DNA from: Plasmodiophora brassicae | Taxonomy: Eukaryota; Endomyxa: Phytomyxea; Phytomyxea; Plasmodiophorida | Assembly: GCA_036867785.1 (NCBI GenBank) | Contig: CP145423.1 | Span: 859,547 to 923,546 of the forward strand | DNA length: 64,000 bases | Direction of reading: 5' to 3' | Shown here: in pieces, positions 36,970 to 47,232 of the stretch | How the letters are laid out: each line of letters opens with the position of its first letter | Numbering within the stretch: the stretch's first letter is position 1 | Program-made: the position numbers and the translations under genes | Notes under the pieces: model-generated | The model's database searches: none | Told to the model about the DNA's origin: nothing | Seen by the model: only the letters and a program-made list of their open reading frames with translations

Positions 36970-39900
36970 GCCAGAGGTCATCCACGGCGGGTTCGGCGGC
37001 CAAAACAACGCGGCGGAGGTGCTGCTGTCGGACGGACCCCGTGGACCCCCGCAACATTCACTGCTCCCTGGCGCCTGGACTCTGAACAGGTCGATGGAGG
37101 TCGACGCGGCCGACGAAGGCCCGGTTGCTGTGGTTCCTGTCGAACAGTTCATTAGACGCGCCCGGCAGTCATCGTTGGACGATGACGCCTTGCTGCAGCT
37201 GGCTGTCTCTGGCGATGCGCCTTCGAACTTCGCGTTTGATCCGACACCGTTCAGGGACCACCCCGCGGCCTTGTCCCTCAACGCCGAGGACCGCGTGTCC
37301 ATCGACGTTACTGGGGTGATGATTATGTGCCACCCTTTGGCAAACCCGTTTGAGTTTGTCAAGCCAACGTGTGATCTCGGTGGAATCGCCGTGTCGGTAT
37401 CGGCGAGTTGTCACCAGGCTGCCGCGCTACAGCATCTATTCGGAGGGTCAATGGCTCCGGATGTCCTCGGCGCAAGCCATTGCGATCGGGCGGATTGGCA
37501 TGTACCGGGTGCTCCTGGTCTCGTTTGACACGCGCACAAACATCTCCGATGTACAACGTTGCTGGAAAGAGGCCGCGAAAAGTGCATGCCGGCACCTACT
37601 TCGTGGCAAGAAGGGTGTCATGATGGGACATTACCTGGTCCGGACAGCCAAACATTTGAGGGAGATCGGAGCTGCCATCGGGCAGCGAATGGACTGCTCA
37701 ACCATGCGTCCAATTGTTATGCGTCGTTCGCAGAACGTTTCCCTTGTCGAGACTGCAGCGGGCATCGTGTCGCCTCGTTTGCGGCACGCCATGCATGCGC
37801 ACATCAGCCAGATCAAATCAAACTTCGATTTTAGCAACTGGGATACCCTATCAATGTCTCTGGCGTTCGTGGTGAAAACGAAAGGCTACCATCCGTTCAT
37901 TCACCTTGGTGATGACATCGGTAACAAACTATTTTTGTTACATTGTCTTCATTCGTTGCTAACGTTGCCGGTACAACAGAGCAAGCGATGTCAGATCACG
38001 AGGGTGACGACGACAACGGTTCGTACGGGGGATTCGTTAGAAGTGCAACCCATGCGCAGTCGCCTGACTTTACCGACAGACAACGTCGATGGTGACGAAA
38101 GCGAGGCAGACGATCGTAACGACGATGCTCACGATCACTCTTGTATGTTCATGGCGACGTCTTCTGTTCGTGGTCGTTAGTGTCAAGTCGAATTTGTGGG
38201 GACCAAGATCCTAACGACTTTCTTTATACTTTCAGATGGCGACTCCGAGATTGGGTCTTTATCTGATCACGACGTCACGATCCATCCGTCAACAGACGAT
38301 GGTCAATTATACGTCCAAGTGCGCCGGTCGTGTTATAATTTGTAACGGTTGCCCTTTCGACCAGGTATCGTCTCGCGCAGCGATTCCGGTTCCTTCATCA
38401 CGCTTGCGCCGTCAACAGATGATGGTAAATTCGGTTTTGAGTATCCTGGTTGTGTGATAATTTGTAACGGTTGCCCATTCGACCAGATGTTGGCTCGGGC
38501 AGCGATTCTGGTTCCTTCATCACGGTTGCACCGTCAACAGATGATGGTAAATACGTTGTTCGAGTACACGTAACCAGTTTCGTAACGGATGCCCTTTCGG
38601 ACAGAAATCGTCCCTGATTCGACGATCCCTTTGGGGCCGTCAACAAGTGAAGGTCATCATCGGTATAATAACTGGTGACAATATTTGTTCATCTGGTGCC
38701 CTTTTGCCAGATGACGTCTCCGACGGCGATTCCGTTTCCGAGATCGAGATGGGGATTTCATCACGCGAAGGTTGGTGTCGCTGTCTGCCTACTCATAGCA
38801 ATGTTTCTAATATTGTTCCATTAGATCACGCGCTTGACGGCGATTACGGTTCCGACACTAATTTGAAATCATCCGTCGAGGGTTGGAGTCGGTTCCCGCA
38901 TGCGAGGACGATGATCATAATAACTCACTGCCTCGGTGCCAGATGACGTCAATGCCAGTAAGGGCAGTACCGCGTCCAGTGAGGAGAAGTCGTCGTCCTC
39001 AGAGCAGGATGACGAAGGCGACCAGGGTTCCGCTAATGAAGGTAATATTTGGCGCCTGCTGAATTGCTCCAATGGTTTGACCAGGTTCCCATTTCCTGAA
39101 TCCAGAGTATATGGCTGTAGACGAACTGGAATCGGTCCCCAACGACTCAGAGTCTGGTGAGAGAATCGCTGTGATCATTTTGTGAATTGGGGGTTTCGGC
39201 TAATTGCATTCAACAGAAGGCGACGGGAGCGATCCGCTAGGTTCCATGAGTGGTCATGAGCGGAATTTCAACGCGGGCGAGCTGCGGCGATTCCTGGTGA
39301 GCGCTAACCATAAGTTTGGCAACTTCGCCCTTGAAAGAAAGCCAAAACGGTTCGCCAACCTCGATGCCCCAGTGACGCGTGTTGCTGGTGTCTCTGGTTA
39401 CAACCCGTACCATTTCGGAGCCGAACAGGATATTCTGTTCCAGAAGTTGAAGCCTTTGACGACGTGCCTTGCCAGTCTGATATCGGCTGCGTTTTCGACT
39501 CACCAGACGGGCGCCAAACGACGTGCTGTGATCGACAAACGCAAACGTGATGTGGAGGATTCGCACACCGCCTACTTGTTGGCGAGACGGGGTCGTGGCC
39601 AAGAGGTATGTCGCTACTCGTCCACGATTCGGTCGACTGACGAACATATCTATTCGCTTTGTGAGTTCAGTTCGTTGTGGTAACAAGATGGTCTGCCGCT
39701 GTTGCAGCGGGGAAGCTGAACGACACGGATGTGGCAAGACTGGCCACTAACCATGCCGGGGAACTGTCCCGATGGTCGATCGACGACCTACTTCTTCCCA
39801 GTGGGGTTCTGGTCCCGGCTGCACAGTTTAATGGGTACCTGCGGGGGTGCATCAGTGTCGTTGTTCGCTCAATCCTGCGTACTGTCGAGAAGTACCAAAA

Positions 39901-41856
39901 TGATCGAATGCCGTTCGACGTCGCAGCAAACCTTCAAAGTTTACGCCTCCGGCTCTCTGCGGTCCTTACCGGCATGTCGTATAGGCCCAGCGATGCTAGT
40001 AAGTACGTCGGCACTGTGGACCATCTAGGGCGTCTGCTCGATGGTGTCAGTTTGCCGAGCGCGTATGTAAGGCGTGACATACTTTTCGCATTCCATTGCA
40101 CTCCAGATGGCATGACGCAGCTTCGCCTCGCCTTGTCGCACGATGCGGACGTGAATGGCGAGACCGCATGGGACGCCTGCATGAACATATCCACTGCCGA
40201 GGACTTGTATATGGCTGTAAAGCGCATCTCAGAAAACGGCAGGATCAACTGGATGGTCGGCCTCGTTAAACCTCGGCAGGGTATTATACGGGCATCGCTG
40301 AGGCCGTTTTCTCGCACCGACTGCTACCTGGCCTACTGCGCGTGCATGGCTATGTCGCACCCCCTGTATGTGCACGATACCGTTCCAACCAGGCATCTGT
40401 GGCAGTCCGAGTCCTTGGCGCTCTTGGCGCTGGTAGAAGATTGCGCCTCATTTATTATGTCGTCGCTGTCATCGCGGATGTCATTCGCACGATGCCCCAC
40501 CCAAGACCAACGTGTCTCTCTGAAGGAGAACGTGCGCAATTTGTTTCGAGATTATTCCGGCTCGCTAGGTGATCTAGAGGCTGTCAAGAATATCGCTACG
40601 TCGCTGGGCGGGCTCCGTGTAATCGTGCTTCAAGGGTCGTTCACGACGTTGGCGACCATCGTCCATCCCAAAGGGGGCCAAATAGTTTGGGACAAACAAG
40701 GGCGGACCAACGGGTGAGTACGCCGATCGGATGAAGTACCTAGCTTCATTACAATGTTCCTTTCTGACTGCAATCTGTCCCAGGTACACTCTACCCGTGC
40801 TTCTAGAACTATCCAAGCGAGCGGATGTGCAAGCGCAGAGTATCATCGCCGTGAGCACTAGTCATCACATAGACGCCGCACGAAGGCGGGAGAGCCTTAT
40901 CGATGTTCTTGGCAGTCGCTTTGGCGAACTGACCACCCTGGTCTTGCCGTCATTTACATCTTCAGTAATGGGTACCGATTGGGGCAAAGAATCCATCGTC
41001 TTCGTCGAGTGGACCAAAAGCTGCCCCGAAGAAACGTTCCGTCGCTCACAGTTGACGATACAGGACCTGCGCCGGCAGCAAGCATCTGAATTTGTTAACG
41101 AGATTCAGGATATCGACCGCGTTGAGCAGGAGGGGAGGCAGATACATCCGGTCGGTGCACTTGACGAGGAGCGGGTGTGTGACGAGTTCTTCGAAAGACC
41201 CCGCGTCAAGGACCTGCTGTCGGACGCATCACAGTTGATGCGGACGTTGGTGATGAGGCGACAGCAAAGAGTGTGGCCGTCGTTCGGGACCTCCTTCGAA
41301 GACGAGCTTGACAACTACGTCGTTCCGGACATCGATTCGCCGAGTCCAATGGGCAAGATATATAGGTACCGAGTTGCAGGAGTTTCGATTCACAAACTGA
41401 CGCCAGAACACATATATAGGTTCTTTACAAAATGGGTCATCAGAATCATCAAGGATGAAGCACGGAGGCAAACACTGCAGGTCGGTCCTGAAGAGCTTAT
41501 GCAATCCAGCACAAGGTTGTTGGCGTGTATACTTGGTCAGCTATCGCATTGCAGCACACCCGTGTCAAACCTGATCGCGTATGCATGTTGTCGGCTTAGT
41601 TTCGGTTCAAACCCAGCAATGGGTAACTGAAGGTCGAATCAGTCCACAGCTTCGTCAACACATCGTATCCAAGAAAATTGCAAAAACCCACCAATGGATA
41701 CAGCACACGGCAAAGAGGAATCGGCCAATCCTCAATATTGCCACCTGCTGGATGAGGTCGCCGCACGTTACTAAGGACACACCGGTGCGCAACGGAGACA
41801 TTGTTTGGAGCGGATGTCACTCCGTCCAAGACATCATCCGTTCTCTGAACCTGTAG
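36970..41856 (+). CDS. Large unknown protein, many exons, acidic middle
   Basis: Probably one gene, though two are possible. 5' exons, about 36970-37360 and 37420-37960, code SMEVDAADEGPVAVVPVEQF, MYRVLLVSFDTRTNISDVQR and FVVKTKGYHPFIHLGDD. A middle stretch (38030-39200) consists of small acidic exons, some tandemly duplicated. 3' exons: 39204 to about 39600 (NFNAGELRRFLVSANHKFGN), about 39711-40715 (IDDLLLPSGVLVPAAQFNGY, MPFDVAANLQSLRLRLSAVL), about 40784-41560 (LPVLLELSKRADVQAQSIIA, RFGELTTLVLPSFTSSVMG) and a last one to 41856 (QQWVTEGRISPQLRQHIVSK). No family recognised. The plan of an acidic multi-exon linker followed by a long helical C-terminus resembles its left neighbour in style only. 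Confidence 0.5.
38221..38640 (+). repeat. Tandemly duplicated small exon plus intron, ~120-base unit
   Basis: Units near 38233, 38341, 38463 and 38581 share the intron end (gtaacggttgcccwttcga) and an exon coding DSGSFITLAPSTDD-like acidic/Ser peptide. The spacing measured between the taacgg anchors is 122 and 118 bases. Each exon is bounded by ag and by gt after the codons for DD. This is exon duplication within the large unknown gene. Confidence 0.7.
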
Positions 41857-42650
41857 CGCCACCAACTCCCGAATAAACATGCTAGACGATGCGCGGTGCA
41901 ACAGATGGACTGTAACGGCGGGGTCTGCATGCGACGATCAACCGCCCGAGCACAGTGACGGTGCGCACTGCGCCGCTCGGCTACATGGTGGCGAGCGGCG
42001 GCAGCGCGGCCACTGATGAACGCGCGTTGCGAGATGAACGTCCCGAGCCGCTGGCTTTAGAAGTAGGATACGATAGTTGCTGTGCTGCGTCGGGTCGAGG
42101 ACACCGACACACCGGGTCGAGGACACCGACACACCGGGTCGAGGACACCGACACACCGGGTCGCGGGTAGGTTCCCGACCGCGGCGCCCGGGACGTGACC
42201 AAGAGCGGGGGAATGTCTTGAAGGCGGCGGCGCGCGCTGCTCAGCGGCCCTGAACAGGGAGATCAAAGTGGCTTCGTGGCGTTGAGCTGTTGTAGCCGAT
42301 CTCACGCGGGCTTCATCGACGTCTGCGGCAGCCTGGCTTCCGTTCCATGTTGAAGATCCGGCTCAATGAACGCAGCGATACAGTCCTTCCCGGCTAGCGA
42401 AGCGACGCCCTGGGCCGGATTGCCATAACCAGGTCGTGCGTCCTAGACGCTGGTGATTAATGGAGAGCCGGGTCGGCATCCGGCGCGACACCGTCGTCGA
42501 GTCGGCAGCCGCCGGTGCGCGTCGCTTGAGGACCTCGTAATCCTGCAGTTGTAGAGCCGCGAAGTCAAAAGCATCACGGTAATTAAACCGCCTGCCCAGG
42601 ATGCGCCAGCGGAACCCGCCAACCAGTCAACGGGTGCAGCAAGCACATGG
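41857..42650. other. Intergenic with 22-base tandem repeat
   Basis: No supported gene. Contains the repeat at 42092-42163 and GC-rich unique sequence. Confidence 0.4.
42092..42163 (+). repeat. 22-base tandem repeat, 3.3 copies
   Basis: Unit gggtcgaggacaccgacaca plus cc, starting at 42092, 42114, 42136 and 42158; the copies are identical until the last, which is partial. Confidence 0.95.
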
Positions 42651-43189
42651 AGTCGATGCAAGGCGCCAGGAGGAACCGGGGCGTCGCGTTGGCGCCATTG
42701 TTTCGTCCCCAGAAGGTTCCGCCGCTGAATGCAGTACGCTGCATTGACCAGGCAATGTGTCAGGTTTCAGATGGCCAACAATCTTGGCTACAATTAATCA
42801 GCGACAGAGCGTTCTTAGGACGAGCAGCAGCGCCACTGCGCATTGACTGACCAGATCATCCGCGATCGTACAGCGGATCATTCGTCGTCGTCACGATACT
42901 CTGGTGATACACATGCTGTCCCTCACAGTGACAACGCGTGTCGTCGTACCACGAAGCTCTGAGCGCTTCGCACCCTGAAGGCTTCCTTAAGCTTTACAGT
43001 ACAGGGATCCGTCCCCAGCAACACAACCCGGTACGAACGTTTAGTCTGTGCTTGACTGCTGCACGGCTTTGCAGGGTGGTGGTGCGGCGAGAGTTCCGCG
43101 TTCCGACGAGCAGGTCCATCGGGATCGGCAGCAGTGTCGTCGTCAACGGCCTCGTTCAGCGGGTGGGCCGCATACCCCGCCGATGGCAA
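42651..43189. other. No clear gene
   Basis: Overlapping frames on both strands. The minus strand shows short protein-like runs that continue those of the region to the right, but with stops. Confidence 0.35.
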
Positions 43190-43747
43190 ATGGCGGCAAC
43201 GTGGGCAGAAACATGTCGTCGACAATGGCCATGATCCTCGGCGACGCACTCTCCGCAATCGGCCTCGGTTGGGAATCAACGAGGACCAGATCGAAAAGTC
43301 GTGGCCGAAGTAGCCGTATGCGCTCTTCGAACTAAGGTCGATCTCGACAAGCATGTTCGCTAACAGCGCCGATCAGCGGAAGCGTATGTGTGGCCGGCTG
43401 CCAGTCGACTGGTTCGGCGCCAAACTACGTCAGCAGGTCGACGACGACAATGGCATGCTCGCCGTCGTCCGTCGCCTCGTCCGTAACCCCGTCACCTAGA
43501 TCAGCGCGGCGAGGTTCAGCCCGCGGCCCGGGCGTGATACCTTCACGAGGATCAGGATGTTTTCCGGAGTGAACCACTTCGAGTTCGGCAACTGGACGAC
43601 TGCATCGGCTGGCGCGGATCGGACCAGTACGCCAATGTGCGGGTCGTCGCTCAGGAATGGGTCCCAATCGATTCTGGTGTAGACGCCTGATCTGCGTCCG
43701 ACGACGAATGCCGAACGCCCTCTATTCCCAGCGCTTCCCACATTCAT
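43190..43747 (-). pseudogene. Decayed coding region, unassigned
   Basis: Minus-strand peptide blocks look once-coding: GVYTRIDWDPFLSDDPHIGV with KWFTPENILILVKVSRPG (43690-43510), EATDDGEHAIVVVDLLT (to 43425), and ERIRLLRPRLFDLVLVDSQP with IVDDMFLPTLPPFAIGG (about 43320-43180). They lie in different frames with stops between. No family is recognised; the LFDLVLVDSQP and FLPTLPPF blocks vaguely recall Rossmann-type methyltransferases, which I cannot support further. Confidence 0.35.
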
Positions 43748-45320
43748 CGGCGCTTCGTTTGATCCCTGACCACAAGGACTTCCGGAAGATGGCTGTCGAC
43801 ATGGCCGCCTCCCTCATTGCTCAGCTGGGCGTCCTGCGCCAAGCGCCTCGCGACGATCGCGCCCGGCTACGCGTCTTCGGTCTGCTGTGTGGCGGTGGCC
43901 GAGCTCAGCCGTATGTTCTGGTCCCAGACCTCGCCGACGAGGACGACCGTGACAAGTCGGACGAGACTGTGCGCGCCTCGCTCGTCCTGCACCCGTTGCC
44001 GTCGTTTGATCTGTTCGGCAACGACGTGGAGCAGGATCCGGTTCCGCTGGTCATCCCGCCCGGTGATCCGATCGACGTCGACCAGCTCGACCGGAACGAC
44101 CGCGCCCGCTACGACGGCCGTTCGGTCCGAGGGCCCAATGCCCGCGTCTTTGCCGAAGACGGCACCGTCAAGCTGGAGTACCTGCGCCCGCTGTTCACTT
44201 TTGCCGACGCCGTCCGTCAGTACGCTGTCGAGTACGAACGCCTGCTCGACGGCCACAAGGCCGACCTGTCGCCGCCGTTCCCCTATCCGGACGAGTTCGG
44301 GTCGCCGCCGCGCTCGAGGTCCAGTCCCGCGCTGCGATCATCGGCGCGTTCCTCGCAACGTTCCTCGGGGACGTCGTCACAGCGTCCGCCGAAGCGCCCT
44401 CGCACCCGGGACATCGTTGAGGCCGAATTCGACACGTCGTCGGGCGTGTCGGTGCGCCTTCTGCGACGGCCGGACGGGTCCCGCGTCGCCGTCAAAAGAA
44501 AGCCGAAGAGCAGGCAGCTCGAGAACGACCTGCTGCGAGCGGCACAGGGCCCGGGCGTCGTCCGCCTTGTCGAGGACCGGGGCGACGCCGGCATCGTGCT
44601 CGTTGAGCAACGCCTGGATCGTATCGATCTGGCCGACCTGTCGCTGGCGGGCATGGCCGCCGTCCTGATTCGCTTGTTCGTCGACGGTCTGGACGCGTTG
44701 CAGACGATGGAACGCGTCGGCATCGTGCACCGCGACATCTCCGTCAACAACCTCATGTACTCGATGGAGGATCGTCGGTGGCGCCTCACCGATTTTGACG
44801 CCGCCTGTCGCGCGTCCGACCTGGTGGACGGCGGCGACGGCGTCGTGTATGGCACCGACGGGTTCATCGCCCCGGAGGCACTGGCGCCCGAATCCGGTAC
44901 ACGTTCGCATCGGACAGTTGGAGCCTGGGCGCGTGCGCTCTGTACTGGATCAACGCCGCCGAGGACGAGTACGGGCGCCGTCGCGACGTTGGACACCTGT
45001 TCGGCGCCCTGCTCGGCCAGTTGCTGGTGTTCGCGTACCATCTGCAAGTCGGCGATCGTCGTTTGCACGACGACGAGGTGCAGGTGCTGACGGAGTGGAA
45101 GATCGAGAGGCACCTGCCCGGGTGGCCCCGGAACCGAGAGGGCACCGAATGCCATCGGGAAGCGTCCCAGTCTCGTCCAGGACGCGCGACGAGGAGTCCC
45201 ACCTGGACGGGTCGCCCGTGCGGTAACGCGTTCGACCGGTCAAGACGTGCGCCCAGACGTCGACCTGAATATTTGAAAGGTGCTCGTTCAGATGCAGGTC
45301 CTGTCCTGCTCGTGGAATGA
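43657..45320 (+). CDS. Atypical protein kinase, frame break in kinase domain
   Basis: The N-terminal region (from an uncertain start, ATG at 43657 or later) contains PIDVDQLDRNDRARYDGR and a Ser/Arg/Pro-rich linker (about 44290-44410). The kinase domain follows: VAVKRK (Lys of subdomain II, near 44490), the catalytic loop HRDISVNNLMY (near 44730), LTDFDAAC in place of DFG, and GTDGFIAPEAL. Directly after PEALAPES the frame must shift by one base near 44895-44905 to continue with TFASDSWSLGACALYWINAA, the expected next kinase block, then HLFGALLGQLLVFAYHL. HRDIS and DFD recall the fungal FunK1 and Crinkler-type kinases. The break may be real decay, an assembly slip or unusual splicing; no intron with normal ends fits. 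Confidence 0.6.
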
Positions 45321-45589
45321 TGGCATGGCGCACGACAGCAATAATAACGGTCTGCCGGTCGATATTTATCGTCCTGGATTCCATCGACCACCCTGGTGTC
45401 CACCTGAGCGCTGAGCAAGCAGCTCGTTGCCATCTTGGAGAGTGTGAACGTTCGCTGACGGTCGCCTCGTCGAGTCGATCCGGCCCTGTGGGGCATTCGT
45501 AACCGTTTACTGTACGACGTGTTCGACGAGCTTGCGCCCGACAGCGTTGTGTGAATCGTCGAGAGCTTCCACATCCTGCACTCGGAGTT

Positions 45590-45870
45590 GAGGACGTATT
45601 TGGTAGGGAAGATCCGATCGACGTCGACCAGCTCGACCGGAACGACAGCGCCCGCTACGACGGCCGGGTTGGGGAGCCCGGGTACCGGTTGCAGATCCAC
45701 GAGAGGACGGCGTATGCGTCTTCGCCAGCACAACGCGCCACGGGATGCGGCTGGTTGAACGGCTGGACATGCAGCGCCTGGAGATATATCGTCCACAGGC
45801 GCTCCAGCTGCACGTGTCTGCCACAAGCATCACGGCCATCGGTTGGCTAGCGTCCCGGGGCCGATTCGAG
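45590..45870 (+). pseudogene. Fragment of a kinase-gene paralogue
   Basis: 45612-45665 repeats, nearly base for base, 44067-44120 of the kinase gene (DPIDVDQLDRNDSARYDGR). It is followed in another frame by coding-like RLVERLDMQRLEIYRPQALQ ending at a stop near 45870. No kinase motifs follow, so this is a partial duplicate. Confidence 0.6.
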
Positions 45871-45915
45871 TGAAAGCGGATGGTCATAAATGATATCGGC
45901 TGACCCTCCTGACAG

Positions 45916-46509
45916 GTGACAACAAGAAACAATGGGCACCTAAACACGCGGATCGAAGGTCCCCGTTTAACCGTTTTATTGGCGCTTCGCTCCTTGCCGG
46001 GGCACATGCCGTGTCTGGAAGATGCGGTAAACGCGTATATTTTGTTATCCCTGGACGCCGCTGGACACGCAGTTGAACTTCACTGTAACCAACAGACACC
46101 AGCAACGGTAACGAATATCTTTATTCCACTAGTACATATTGCCGGTGGCGTTTCTGCTGGATCATGGCCAGACATCAAATTGGCTCGCGAGACCTTAGTA
46201 CCCCTCCTCACTCCGGGTGAAATGGCATGTGCTGACATGGGATACCGTGACGGCGGGTTGCATTTCCTTACCCCGGAGGCGCGCCCACATAATCAACGCC
46301 AACGTCGCCTAAATCGTCAGATCAGGCTCGTCCAGGCGCGCCACGAGCACGTCAACAAGAGGCTGGACGACTTCAGCATCCTTGGGGAGATGTTCCGCGG
46401 TAATAGGAAGCAGCATCGTCTTGCTTTTGTGGCGTGTGCTATGCTACGGCAGCTGAACTTGATCGAAGAACCGTTGGTCGACACCCGCCTCTTGTTATGT
46501 CGCGGTTAA
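45916..46509 (+). pseudogene. PIF/Harbinger-like DDE transposase, C-terminal part
   Basis: Frame with GVSAGSWPDIKLARETLVPL, ACADMGYRDGGLHFLTPEAR, then RQIRLVQARHEHVNKRLDDF and FRGNRKQHRLAFVACAMLRQ. This is the DDE_Tnp_4-type layout: one Asp after GS, a second in the ADMGYRD block, and a Glu in the RxxxE-like helix followed by the H..AF..CA.L.QL end. The N-terminal third is weak or absent and I see no terminal inverted repeats, so it is a remnant of a DNA transposon. Codon and GC use is lower than in the neighbours. Confidence 0.75.
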
Positions 46510-47232
46510 TATCCCAGGTCATGATATACTTCCAGCATATGCCGAAAGTGTGCAATAATGAAGCCCCGTTGTCTCGGACGTCCAGATACATCGATGACAT
46601 AGAAATTGTATGTTTACCGCATCTTCCTGCGGAGGCTGGCGGCGGACTGCTGTGAATGCGACCGTGCCGAGCAGATACCAACTCCGAGGTGGGCGTCGTC
46701 AGCGCCGCAGAAACGACGCTGCCGCCAACGGCGACAACGTACACTGCCGCCCGGTCGGCACCGTTCGGCACAATTAGTCGTCCTGGCCCAGATGCGCCTG
46801 CCTGCCCTGTACGTTCGCGACGACGTCGCCGCCGAACAGAGGCACGGGTCAACGCGACCACAACGACCTCAATACGGTCTGCTGGACGCCAGGCGACGTT
46901 TCCGACACGTCTTCGTGATCGCATTAGGGTTTGTCTTGTGTGTATTAGGCGTAGACCACCCTTTTCCAACCGATGCCGAGCATAATACGATTGCCAGTGT
47001 CGTCTTGAGTAGGTAGATGAAGGGTCACATGATAGAAATAGCGCTACGCAGTGGCCGCCTGTGACGGACTGCGCAGTGCGGGTGGTGCGTGTCGATGCTG
47101 GCGGCGCCGATGGTCGTCGTCGCTGCCGCCAGCATGTCGCGATAGGCCTGGTGATGGCCTCGTCGGCCGGATGAAAAAACCCATCCGGGCGTCAGACGCT
47201 GGTCGGATGGGAAAAATCCGGCCGGCCGATCG
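46510..47232. other. No clear gene; LINE flank
   Basis: GC-rich sequence with long but unconvincing frames on both strands. The right part (about 47030-47232) is probably the 3' untranslated region of the minus-strand LINE. I could not find its tail or target duplication. Confidence 0.35.

Noticed and set aside
42092-42163. Possible CRISPR-like array
   Set aside because: Identical 22-base units with no spacers, in a eukaryotic chromosome: a plain tandem repeat.
43190-43747. DNA methyltransferase gene
   Set aside because: Only vague resemblance of two short blocks in different frames; left as an unassigned decayed region.
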